From a virus, in IMG/VR virus record IMGVR_UViG_3300017971_000228, positions 34,107-98,106 of that record: a stretch of DNA of 64,000 nt; one strand, given 5' to 3'. Position numbers and translations under genes: made by a program. The notes beneath the pieces were generated by a model, which saw only the letters and a list, made by a program, of their open reading frames with translations, made no database searches and had not been told where the DNA came from. Of this stretch, positions 42,991-50,738 are shown piece after piece. Numbering within the stretch: the stretch's first letter is position 1; each line of letters begins with the position of its first letter.

Positions 42991-43641
42991 ATGCTGGCGA
43001 ACGAACGAGTGTATGAAGCGGTGGTGAATGCCGGGCGATGGGTGGATTCAGCTGAGATAGCCGATTTAGTAGGGGCCACGCGCGGGACCGCCCAGGCGCA
43101 CCTTACGAAGCTGGCCAGTCGGGGGAAGATCGTCAGGCACAAGGATGAGGTTGTCGGGGGCAACAAGTGGCAGTGGATGTATGTGTATGAGAACGGTAAG
43201 GACATCTGGAAGCTGCCCGGGGCCCCGCAGTGGACTTCAGTAAGGGAATCGGTCTATCAGACGCTATACGCTTCCGATCGGGAGATGACAACGAATGAGA
43301 TAGCCAAGTCTATGGGGAAGGGCAAGTCGTCCGTCCGGATGAGTCTGATACGGTTGCATATTCAAGGGCGAGTCAGGAAGCGGATGGAAGAACGGGTCGT
43401 CAGCGGTAGGCGGCGACAAGTGTTGGTCTGGGAAGCGGTGGAACCGAAGCCAGAAGAAGTACGGATAGATTATCATTCTCCATTGGATGACTGGTGGGCT
43501 GAAGGACAGGGAAGTGTCCGAGACGCGATAGAGCGCAACTGGGGCCGGTGGTGCGGGGTAGTAGGAGCGGGAAGCTATGCGAAAGGAGACTCGGATGCAG
43601 CGAAAGGAGGCGCGTCGAATGGTCCGGCTGGGGGCCTATGA
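42991..43641 (+). CDS. Double winged-helix regulator
   Basis: 216 residues with two related winged-helix domains, ~1-50 (VDSAEIADLVGATRGTAQAH) and ~85-140 (MTTNEIAKSMGKGKSSVRMSL). It is probably a DNA-binding transcription factor. The C-terminus is Gly/Ala-rich, overlaps the zinc-ribbon gene and may be disordered. Confidence 0.65.
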   Translation: MLANERVYEAVVNAGRWVDSAEIADLVGATRGTAQAHLTKLASRGKIVRHKDEVVGGNKWQWMYVYENGKDIWKLPGAPQWTSVRESVYQTLYASDREMTTNEIAKSMGKGKSSVRMSLIRLHIQGRVRKRMEERVVSGRRRQVLVWEAVEPKPEEVRIDYHSPLDDWWAEGQGSVRDAIERNWGRWCGVVGAGSYAKGDSDAAKGGASNGPAGGL

Positions 43642-43756
43642 GTGCGAGTACTGTGGGGTTCGCAGTCATGGTTGGCAGTTGGACGGGGTGTTTGGGGGCA
43701 GGGTGTGGGCACGGTGTCCACGGTGTGGGGCGGAACAGGTGGTGGGGAGAGTATGA
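43577..43756 (+). CDS. 59-residue zinc-ribbon protein with MRKE leader sequence
   Basis: Starts ATGCGAAAGGAG, the 12-mer that elsewhere forms a five-codon leader ORF; here the frame runs on. CEYCGV and CPRCGAE form the ribbon. The TGA overlaps the ligase ATG. An internal ATG (codon 7) preceded by AAGGAG could be the functional start. Confidence 0.55.
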   Translation: MRKETRMQRKEARRMVRLGAYECEYCGVRSHGWQLDGVFGGRVWARCPRCGAEQVVGRV

Positions 43757-44649
43757 TGATTCACAGCTACCCCAAAGTCTACAATCTGGGCCACGCTGCG
43801 ATAGCAGACCTACTCCTGGATGATGTGCTGGTCGAAGAGAAGGTGGATGGTAGCCAGTTCTCCTTTGGCCTCTTTGATGGTGAATTCCAGTGTCGGAGCA
43901 AGGGCAAGTCGCAGAATCCAGGTGAAACGGACAAGATGTTTGAGGTGGCGGTTGAACAGGCCATGTCCAGGGTGAATCTGCTGGCTCCCGATTGGACCTA
44001 TCGTGCGGAGTTCCTGAGTAAGCCGAAGCACAACACGCTGGCCTATGATCGTGTGCCTGACGGAAATTTCATACTGTTCGACGTGGATACTGGCGACCAG
44101 AGCTACATTGAGTGGGAACAGAAGGTCTCAGAGGCCGAACGGTTAGGCTTGGATGTTGTACCACGGCTGCTGGAGGGCAAGCTAGAGTCCTTTGATCAGT
44201 TCGAAGCCCTGATGGATACGCTGAGTGTCTTGGGTGGTTCCAAGGTCGAAGGCGTGGTTATCAAGAACTATCATCGGTTCGGGCGAGACGGAAAGTGTCT
44301 GATGGGGAAGTTCGTAAGTGAGAAGTTCAAGGAGGTGCATGGCAAGGACTGGAAGGTACGCAACCCTGGAGGCAAGGACATCAAGCAGTTGTTGGGTGCG
44401 AAGCTCCATAGCGAAGCGAGGTGGCACAAGGCCATCCAGCACTTGCGTGAAAACGGCGAACTGACGGATTCACCCAAGGACATTGGGCCGCTGATGAAGG
44501 AGGTGTCTAGAGACGTGATCGAAGAGTGCGGGGACCAGATTCGGGATGCGCTGTTCAAGTGGGCGTGGAAGGACATATCCCGATCTGTGACACGGGGACT
44601 GCCCGAGTGGTATAAGGAACTACTGGCAAAGGCGCAATTTGGTGAGTGA
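43753..44649 (+). CDS. RNA ligase (Rnl2-like nucleotidyltransferase)
   Basis: 298 residues from ATG 43753 with GGGGAGAG upstream. Nucleotidyltransferase motifs: K30-x-D-G-S (EEKVDGSQFSFG), AEFLSKPKHNTLAY, FILFDVD, EGVVIKNY (K171) and LMGKFVSEKFKE (K186). Phage enzymes of this type repair tRNA or RNA nicks made by host defences. No polynucleotide kinase partner is visible. Confidence 0.85.
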   Translation: MMIHSYPKVYNLGHAAIADLLLDDVLVEEKVDGSQFSFGLFDGEFQCRSKGKSQNPGETDKMFEVAVEQAMSRVNLLAPDWTYRAEFLSKPKHNTLAYDRVPDGNFILFDVDTGDQSYIEWEQKVSEAERLGLDVVPRLLEGKLESFDQFEALMDTLSVLGGSKVEGVVIKNYHRFGRDGKCLMGKFVSEKFKEVHGKDWKVRNPGGKDIKQLLGAKLHSEARWHKAIQHLRENGELTDSPKDIGPLMKEVSRDVIEECGDQIRDALFKWAWKDISRSVTRGLPEWYKELLAKAQFGE

Positions 44650-44674
44650 ACAAGACAAGAAAGGAGCGAATGAG

Positions 44675-45058
44675 ATGTACCAGAAGGTGATCATAGCGGG
44701 GAATCTCGGAGGCGAAGTCGATCTAAGGTACACCCCACAAGGTACGCCGGTCTGCAACTTCTCCGTAGCCACCAACGAGAGTTGGACTTCGGACGGGGAG
44801 CAGCAGGAACGCACCACCTGGTTCCGGGTAACGTGCTGGCGCCGGTTGGCAGAGATCTGCGGCCAGTATCTATCCAAGGGCCGGCAGGTACTGGTGGAGG
44901 GGCGCATGAACCCTGATCCTGATACCGGCGGTCCGCGGATCTGGACGGGCAACGACGGCGAACCAAGAGCATCCTACGAGGTCACGGCCATGACGGTGAA
45001 GTTCCTGGGGGGACGGGACAGCGCACAGGAAGCGGATGAATCCGAGATTCCGTTCTAG
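44675..45058 (+). CDS. ssb: Single-stranded DNA-binding protein
   Basis: 127 residues from ATG 44675 (SD AAAGGAGC). OB-fold hallmarks: VIIAGNLGGEVDLRYTPQGT, CNFSVATNESW, TTWFRVTCWRRLAEIC and GRQVLVEGRM. The C-terminus ends DESEIPF, the acidic tip that recruits replication and repair partners. Confidence 0.9.
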   Translation: MYQKVIIAGNLGGEVDLRYTPQGTPVCNFSVATNESWTSDGEQQERTTWFRVTCWRRLAEICGQYLSKGRQVLVEGRMNPDPDTGGPRIWTGNDGEPRASYEVTAMTVKFLGGRDSAQEADESEIPF

Positions 45059-45075
45059 GGCAAGGGGAGGGAGCG

Positions 45076-45354
45076 ATGGAAACGAACGGGAAGTTGGAAG
45101 CGGCAGTAGAACACGTAACGGGGAAGATGTCGTGGCAGCAGGTGGTCCAGCGACAACCTTACACGTGTGTGGTGACGGAATATATCGGGGCGTTGGACGG
45201 GAAGATGAAGGTGTATACAGGGCGTGGATTTTCAAAGTGCCAGCATCCTGATGTGTATAACGCGGATGAAGGCAAGGCGCGGGCGTGGGACAAGGCTAGG
45301 GCTGACATCGCCCGTCAGTTGGTAGCGGATGGGTGGGAGCCGGAAGGAGCATAG
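45076..45354 (+). CDS. Hypothetical protein downstream of SSB
   Basis: 92 residues, SD GGAGGGAGC. An N-terminal helix, then strands (YTCVVTEYIGALDGKMKVYTG) and a C-terminal helix (KARADIARQLVADGW). No family recognised. Confidence 0.5.
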   Translation: METNGKLEAAVEHVTGKMSWQQVVQRQPYTCVVTEYIGALDGKMKVYTGRGFSKCQHPDVYNADEGKARAWDKARADIARQLVADGWEPEGA

Positions 45355-45357
45355 GTC

Positions 45358-45702
45358 ATGGGCAGGTATATCGTCAAGTTGGGAGAGTTTTATCTGGAGT
45401 GGTCCACTATCACGGACAGTCCCGTGACCTTTGGCATGATGGAGAAGGAGTTTCGTGAGTACTATAAGGCAGAATACGGAAGAGCTGGTCTTCGAGGGCT
45501 AGATACCCGATTAACGCGGACCAAGGCGTATGGCACAAGTTCGTGGGATCCAAAGATGACCGCGTCCCGACTCTTCCGAGGCAACCGAGCTGGCCCGGAT
45601 GGGGGCGAGTTGACTAAAGACGAGGTATATCGGGCATACTGCCGACATGAATCTATCAGAGATGGATGGGTCGTGCCGATAGCAGGGGGATCTAGTGCCT
45701 AG
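45358..45702 (+). CDS. Hypothetical protein
   Basis: 114 residues beginning MGRYIVKLGEFYLEWSTITD, which looks like a strand pair, followed by helices. Overlaps the next GTG by 8 bases. No family recognised. Confidence 0.5.
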   Translation: MGRYIVKLGEFYLEWSTITDSPVTFGMMEKEFREYYKAEYGRAGLRGLDTRLTRTKAYGTSSWDPKMTASRLFRGNRAGPDGGELTKDEVYRAYCRHESIRDGWVVPIAGGSSA

Positions 45703-46237
45703 CAGCATCGAGACGGAACGGCCCATCGCCCAGCCCAGCGTGAGTGCAAACGTCCTCGTTCCCTTTCTGCAGGCAATCATCCTGTCGGTGTCTTCATCGG
45801 TGCCGGCGACGTGGCTGCTGATAGAAGCGGAAGTGGTAAAGGGGTGGTGGCCTGCCTGGGCGGTCGTGGCGGGGCTGTTCTTCGGGATCGCCTTCATGCG
45901 TCGATCCAACGCGGCTGAAGAGACGCTTTGGGTGGTCGAGAGGGTACTCGGTGTGGATCTGGATGGTGACAAGCAGGTCGGTGAACCGATTATCATTCAG
46001 GGTACTTCGCCCATCCAGCGCAAGCGAGCGGACTTCATGACGTTCCTTCGGGCCATTCAAGCGACGGGTGACACGTCCCGCGAGCGGTTCGAGAGTAGCC
46101 TTGGCAGGGCCAGGTACGAAGAGTTCCGAGATGTGCTACTCCGTGCTGGCCTTGCTGAGTGGCGATCTGATGACAACCATCGTCTGGGCTGGGACTGGAT
46201 CGGGAATGCCGAAGAAGTGATCCGGCAGTTGACATAA
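45695..46237 (+). CDS. Two-helix membrane protein with cytoplasmic helical domain
   Basis: 180 residues from GTG (SD AGGGGG). Two membrane segments (FLQAIILSVSSSVPATWLLI, WWPAWAVVAGLFFGIAFM) are followed by a ~100-residue soluble helical part. A GATTATCATTC copy encodes PIIIQ at 45988. Function unknown. Confidence 0.55.
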   Translation: MPSSIETERPIAQPSVSANVLVPFLQAIILSVSSSVPATWLLIEAEVVKGWWPAWAVVAGLFFGIAFMRRSNAAEETLWVVERVLGVDLDGDKQVGEPIIIQGTSPIQRKRADFMTFLRAIQATGDTSRERFESSLGRARYEEFRDVLLRAGLAEWRSDDNHRLGWDWIGNAEEVIRQLT

Positions 46238-46305
46238 GCCGTGGGTAGTTGGTTGGGTTGACGGTATGCCAAGGGATTTCCAAGAGGGAAGGTGAGTAGG
46301 GGGGT

Positions 46306-46416
46306 ATGATACGACGCATCGGTTGGGGCTGGTTCCTAGCGCATTGTACGGTAGCAGTGCTGATGTGGGCGCTGATGATTAGCGGGGTGATGTATTGGGT
46401 AGAGCGGATACTGTGA
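46306..46416 (+). CDS. 36-residue membrane peptide
   Basis: ATG after AGGGGGGT. Basic N-terminus (MIRRIGWGWF) and one membrane helix (AVLMWALMISGVMYWV). The stop overlaps the methyltransferase GTG. The 68 bases before it hold no recognised signal. Confidence 0.5.
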   Translation: MIRRIGWGWFLAHCTVAVLMWALMISGVMYWVERIL

Positions 46417-47966
46417 GTTGGAAGGTGGAGTGTGCGGACGTATTGGACTGGGCGGAGCGGTACGATGGAAAGAAGTTCCACGCCCTCTTGTGTGATCCAC
46501 CTTATGAGCTTGGTTTCATGGGCAAGGATTGGGATCGGAGCGGGATAGCCTTCAACCCTGACACCTGGGCGGCTCTAGCAGAGCACTTGTATCCAGGGGC
46601 GTTTGGGATGGCGTTCGCCAGCAGTCGGGGCTGGCATAGGCTTGCGGTGGCGATAGAGGACGCGGGGCTTAGGATACACCCATCCATTTTCATGCTCGGA
46701 TGGAGTTATGGGAGCGGATTCCCCAAAGCGACCAACATATCGGGTTGGATTGACAAGAGTGCTGGACATCCACCAAGGGGACATCGGATAGCGGTAGCAT
46801 CTCGTTATCATCCCGATGGCACATTTGAACCCAATGGGGAGAATCTTCCCCCACATGAGTATAAGGAACCAATGGCAAGAGTCTGGCAGTCTCACCGTTA
46901 CGGATTGCAGGCGATGAAACCCGCCCTTGAGCCCATCATCGTCTTCCAAAAACCCTACCCCAAAGGCAAGAAGACGTGGGAGAGCATCGTGGAGACTGGA
47001 GCGGGGGCTTTGAATATAGACGGGGGGCGGATAGCGACTGATGAGAATTGGTCTTATCCGAACGGTCCAGGAGGCTGCAAGTCTAGCCAATTTCATTATC
47101 AAGGTCGAGCTACAAAACCAGCAGAGAGTCATTCTCAGGGCCGCTGGCCACCCAATTTCTGCCTCATTCATTCCCCAGAGTGCGAGCGGGTTGGGGAGAA
47201 GAAGATTGAGAGCAAGAGCAGGGCGACGGCTGGGGGTAGGCGTAAGGGTGGACAAGCCTACGGTGACTATAAGGGGTATGAGAATCCACCAGAGATCGGT
47301 TACGCCGACTCCGACGGCCTCGAAACCATCTCCGACTGGCGGTGTGTTCCTGAGTGTCCAGTGTATCGTCTTGGACTCCAAAGTGGGGAGAGGGCTGGGC
47401 CGTGGGGGAAGGAAAGTGAAAGTACTCGGGATACGAGCTGGTTCAGTGGAAGGACTGACAGCTATGGCAAACTCTATCGTGATACCGGTACTGCCGCCCG
47501 TTTCTTTCATCAATCCGACTGGAGCTATGAGATCGCTGAACGTCTAGCGATGACGGATCCGGTGAGGTACTGTGCGAAGGCGGGAAGGAAGGAGAGAGAT
47601 GCGGGGTTGGATGAATGGGAAGCCAAGATGCCAGGACCAGAAACATTGACGGCTGGAATTGAACGCAAGAACGCTAAGCGGCGGCCTGAGCGTAGGTCCA
47701 AGAACCCTATGCGCAACCCTCATCCTACTGTCAAACCCATCTCTCTAGCCAAATGGCTGGCTACGCTACTTCTACCGCCAGTCGAATACGCTCCCCGACG
47801 GATTCTCATTCCTTTTCTTGGAAGTGGCAGTGAAGCGATAGGTGCTGGCCTGGTAGGTTGGGAGTTTATCCTAGGTATTGAGATGGGCGCCGACACGGTA
47901 GAGATTGCTGAAGCGCGGTTGCGTCACTGGCTAGACAAGCCACGACAAGCGGAGATGGACTTGTGA
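46413..47966 (+). CDS. DNA methyltransferase, beta class (M4)
   Basis: 517 residues from GTG 46413. Motif IV CDPPYELGFMGKDWD (~28-42), then WGSGFPKATNISG-type and ALEPIIVFQKPY segments, IDGGRI, GRWPPNFCLIH, GTAARFFHQ, and the SAM-binding FLGSGSEAIGA near the C-terminus. It shares the middle segments with M2 but not its N-terminus. It is large for the family because of variable inserts. Confidence 0.85.
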   Translation: MSWKVECADVLDWAERYDGKKFHALLCDPPYELGFMGKDWDRSGIAFNPDTWAALAEHLYPGAFGMAFASSRGWHRLAVAIEDAGLRIHPSIFMLGWSYGSGFPKATNISGWIDKSAGHPPRGHRIAVASRYHPDGTFEPNGENLPPHEYKEPMARVWQSHRYGLQAMKPALEPIIVFQKPYPKGKKTWESIVETGAGALNIDGGRIATDENWSYPNGPGGCKSSQFHYQGRATKPAESHSQGRWPPNFCLIHSPECERVGEKKIESKSRATAGGRRKGGQAYGDYKGYENPPEIGYADSDGLETISDWRCVPECPVYRLGLQSGERAGPWGKESESTRDTSWFSGRTDSYGKLYRDTGTAARFFHQSDWSYEIAERLAMTDPVRYCAKAGRKERDAGLDEWEAKMPGPETLTAGIERKNAKRRPERRSKNPMRNPHPTVKPISLAKWLATLLLPPVEYAPRRILIPFLGSGSEAIGAGLVGWEFILGIEMGADTVEIAEARLRHWLDKPRQAEMDL

Positions 47967-48364
47967 TGATCCTGGATCCCCAAGAGATGGACGTGAAGCT
48001 GAACAGTAAGAAGCAGGTAGGTGAGTGGCAGCACACGCTTCGCAAACATCTCTACCAAGTTCGGGGTGGGTGCTGCGACAAGTGTGGTAGGCTTTTGTCC
48101 CTGCATGCCTTCAGGGGATTGCCAAACGCAGTTGAAACCCACGAAGCTATAGCTTCGAAGGCAGATGTGAGGGGGTGGAGGTTGCCACGGAAGGCATGGA
48201 TCTTCACAGAAGTAAACACGCTAGTTCTATGTCCTACCTGTCACAGACCACAACCGCCGACTAGGCAGTGGTCATGGGACTATATGTGTGAACGCTACGG
48301 AGTCGAGGCGATGGAACGATGGTACTACGGGCTTCCCTGGAAGGTGAAGCCAAGGAGGTTCTGA
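47966..48364 (+). CDS. HNH-type zinc protein
   Basis: 132 residues. C-x2-C (CDKCGRLLSLHAF), a candidate catalytic H (VETHEAI) and NTLVLCPTCH give an HNH-like arrangement. Phage proteins of this layout are often annotated HNH nucleases; catalytic activity is not certain. Confidence 0.6.
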   Translation: MILDPQEMDVKLNSKKQVGEWQHTLRKHLYQVRGGCCDKCGRLLSLHAFRGLPNAVETHEAIASKADVRGWRLPRKAWIFTEVNTLVLCPTCHRPQPPTRQWSWDYMCERYGVEAMERWYYGLPWKVKPRRF

Positions 48365-48444
48365 TGATAGAGTGGATTCTGGTGGTGGTTCTGTATGAGC
48401 TGATGCTGATAGTGCGGGATCTGGGGGAGGTGTGGGAATCATGA
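48364..48444 (+). CDS. 26-residue membrane peptide
   Basis: MIEWILVVVLYELMLIV and a short acidic tail. The ATG overlaps the previous stop and its own TGA overlaps the next ATG. The SD (CAAGGAGG) is in the previous gene. Confidence 0.5.
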   Translation: MIEWILVVVLYELMLIVRDLGEVWES

Positions 48445-48590
48445 TCGCGTGGTGGGTGCTGATTCCGGCAGGGGTGGTGTGTTTCGTAGGTGGTTTGATA
48501 TTGGGCTATCTGTCCACGCTGAGGGCGTGTGAGGATCTGGGGCGGATGCAGGACTGGGTGAATGAGGTGGCGAGGAGGAGTGGGATATGA
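48441..48590 (+). CDS. 49-residue membrane peptide
   Basis: SD GGGGGAGG. One membrane helix (VLIPAGVVCFVGGLILGYL) followed by an amphipathic helix. ATGA-coupled on both sides. Confidence 0.5.
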   Translation: MIAWWVLIPAGVVCFVGGLILGYLSTLRACEDLGRMQDWVNEVARRSGI

Positions 48591-49240
48591 CAGTGAGGGT
48601 AGAAGTACTAAAGGTAACTGACTTAGTGCCGGACCCTGAGAACGCCAACGTAGGAACGGCGCGGGGTCTAGGGATGATTGAGGAGTCAGTGGCAGAGAAC
48701 GGGGCAGGCCGATCATTACTTGCCAGTGCGGACGGGGTACTCTTGGCAGGGAACAAGACCCAGCAGGCATTGGTGAACCGTGGTGTGGAGGAAGTGATCG
48801 CAGTCCACACGGACGGGATGAGGGCGGTAGTAGTAGTAAGAGATGACGTGGAGTCTGGCACAGATAGAGCGAAGCGGTTGGCCTTGGCAGACAACCGAGC
48901 AAATGAAGTGGGTCTTGAATGGGACCCGCAAGTGCTAGCAGGGCTAGATATTGATCTTGATGAGTACTTTTCACCCTATGAGCAGGCTCAGATCGGGCTA
49001 GACGTAGAAGTGCCGGACTTTGACCCGATGGATGAATGGAAGGGGATGCCGGAGTTTGAGAATGAGGATGTCTTCGGTGCAGTGTTAAGTCTGAAGGTGC
49101 ATTTTGCATCAGAGAATGATGTGCAGCGATTCAGTGAGTTGGTGGGACAAGATGTGACAATGCAGTCCAAGTACATCTGGTTCCCGAAGCAAGAAAGGAT
49201 GGATCTCAAGTCTTACAGAGTGATTGATGATGAATCCTGA
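48587..49240 (+). CDS. ParB-like nuclease/kinase-fold domain protein
   Basis: 217 residues; SD GAGGAG. The N-terminal ParB-like domain shows DLVPDPENANVGT, SVAENGAGRSLLAS, GVLLAGNKTQQALVNRG and RLALADNRANEVGLEWD. There is no ParB HTH and the C-terminal half is unlike ParB. Such stand-alone domains are common near phage methyltransferases, and some relatives are DNA or small-molecule kinases. It overlaps the glycosyltransferase-like gene, suggesting joint action on DNA bases. Confidence 0.7.
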   Translation: MTVRVEVLKVTDLVPDPENANVGTARGLGMIEESVAENGAGRSLLASADGVLLAGNKTQQALVNRGVEEVIAVHTDGMRAVVVVRDDVESGTDRAKRLALADNRANEVGLEWDPQVLAGLDIDLDEYFSPYEQAQIGLDVEVPDFDPMDEWKGMPEFENEDVFGAVLSLKVHFASENDVQRFSELVGQDVTMQSKYIWFPKQERMDLKSYRVIDDES

Positions 49241-50060
49241 GTTTCCGATCTTCATTCCATCGAAGGGACGATACAGGACACCGTATACGATTCGGGCACT
49301 GCAGCGTATCGGTGTGCCGTTCACGGTTGTAGTGGAGGCTCAGGAGCAGGAGCACTATGAGCGCATTGTTACTGCTGACCAGATGTTAATCCTACCACAT
49401 AGTAACAAGGGCCTGACAGTAACGCGGAACTGGATCTGGGACTATGTTGAGCAGGAGCTGGGCATGCCGTACTTCTGGACAATGGATGACAATATCAGAG
49501 ACTTCTATCGGCTGAACCGGAACATCAAGGCACGAGTCACATCTGGAACATTCCTGAAGGTAATGGAGGACTTCGCACAGAGGTATGAAAACCTAGCCAT
49601 CTGTGGTATGGCATACGAGTTGATGACTCCGAGAAAGAAGAAACAGCCGCCATTCATACTGAATACTCGTGTATATTCCAATATGCTGATTCGTACGGAC
49701 ATTCCATTCCGCAACGTGACTTTCTACAATGATGATACCGATCTCTGCCTGCGAGTGCTCAAGGCAGGGTGGTGCACAGTGGAGTTCTGTGCATTTCTTG
49801 CAGACAAAATTGCTACGATGCAAGTCAAGGGTGGCATGACAGATTACTATCAGCAAACGAATAGACGTAGGGAATTCGCAGAGGAGCTGCAGAGAGCACA
49901 CCCAGATCTGGTGAAAGTTGTTTGGAAGTGGAATCGCTGGCATCACCAAGTAGACTATCGCCCATTCAAGGCCAATCGTCTGAAAAAGAAACCGGGGCTA
50001 GAGGTTCCTAAAGATGTTGACAACTATGGCATGAAGCTAGTACATCGAGGCAAGGAATGA
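49227..50060 (+). CDS. TAGT/GREB1-like glycosyltransferase
   Basis: 277 residues from ATG 49227. The GT-A-like core reads FPIFIPSKGRYRTP, VPFTVVVEAQEQEHY, KGLTVTRNWIWDYV and FWTMDDNIRDFYRLN, a pattern known for TET/JBP-associated glycosyltransferases that add sugars to hydroxymethylated bases in phage DNA. A second acid pair lies in YNDDTDLCLRVL. No TET/JBP oxygenase is seen in the window. Confidence 0.7.
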   Translation: MMNPEFPIFIPSKGRYRTPYTIRALQRIGVPFTVVVEAQEQEHYERIVTADQMLILPHSNKGLTVTRNWIWDYVEQELGMPYFWTMDDNIRDFYRLNRNIKARVTSGTFLKVMEDFAQRYENLAICGMAYELMTPRKKKQPPFILNTRVYSNMLIRTDIPFRNVTFYNDDTDLCLRVLKAGWCTVEFCAFLADKIATMQVKGGMTDYYQQTNRRREFAEELQRAHPDLVKVVWKWNRWHHQVDYRPFKANRLKKKPGLEVPKDVDNYGMKLVHRGKE

Positions 50061-50075
50061 TGGTGAGGATGGAGT

Positions 50076-50738
50076 ATGCCTAGTGAGAAGTGGGAGCCGC
50101 GTCAGGTTCCGATGAAGGACGATCCAAAGCTGAAGCCCTGGGACCGCCAGTTCGATGAAGAGGGGGTCCAGGAACGGCCGCTGTGGTACGGCCGATTCGA
50201 GACCTATCGTCTCTTGGGACCGGAGCGTAGTCTAACGGCAGCCTACCAGGCATGGCAAAAGGAGAAGGGCCGAAAGGTCACGAATCGGGTATCGCAGTCC
50301 TGGCGGCGAGCGATGAAGCTCTGGAACTGGCAGGAACGGGCTGAGGCGTGGGATGCCTACCAACTGCAGAAGGATGCGGACGCTTACGAGGAAGAGTTGG
50401 ACAAGATGCGTGAACGTCACGTCCAGGAAGCGTTGGCCATGCAGCGGGTGGGAGCGGAGAAGCTACGCCAGATCCTCCAGTCAGACAACCCGGGCGCGGC
50501 ATTGAACGCGGCGGAGGCTCGGAAGTTCATCGACACCGGTGTAGCGTTGGAGCGACAAGCACGGGGGGTGGAGGACGGCAAAGATGCCCCGGACACGGTC
50601 AACGTGGTGACGGTGAGACTGGAGCTGCCGGAGAAGGGTAGTGGGTGGGAGGTGATAGACGGTGTTACAGGTGAGATTGAGGGGACAGCCGGGTCGCCCA
50701 AACTACTCGGCAGTACTACACGGAAAGGAGGTGACTAA
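50076..50738 (+). CDS. Terminase small subunit
   Basis: 220 residues. An N-terminal HTH-like region (RSLTAAYQAWQKEKGRKVTN, SQSWRRAMKLWNWQERAEAW) is followed by a long helical oligomerisation region and an acidic tail. It ends one base before the large subunit. Role: recognise the packaging site and load the motor. Confidence 0.75.
   Translation: MPSEKWEPRQVPMKDDPKLKPWDRQFDEEGVQERPLWYGRFETYRLLGPERSLTAAYQAWQKEKGRKVTNRVSQSWRRAMKLWNWQERAEAWDAYQLQKDADAYEEELDKMRERHVQEALAMQRVGAEKLRQILQSDNPGAALNAAEARKFIDTGVALERQARGVEDGKDAPDTVNVVTVRLELPEKGSGWEVIDGVTGEIEGTAGSPKLLGSTTRKGGD

Noticed and set aside
46575-47513. 312-codon minus-strand frame opposite methyltransferase M4
   Set aside because: The sense gene has complete methyltransferase motifs; the antisense product shows no motif and no SD.
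48261-49109. 282-codon minus-strand frame over the ParB-like gene
   Set aside because: Proline/histidine/leucine-rich antisense artefact; sense genes are well supported.
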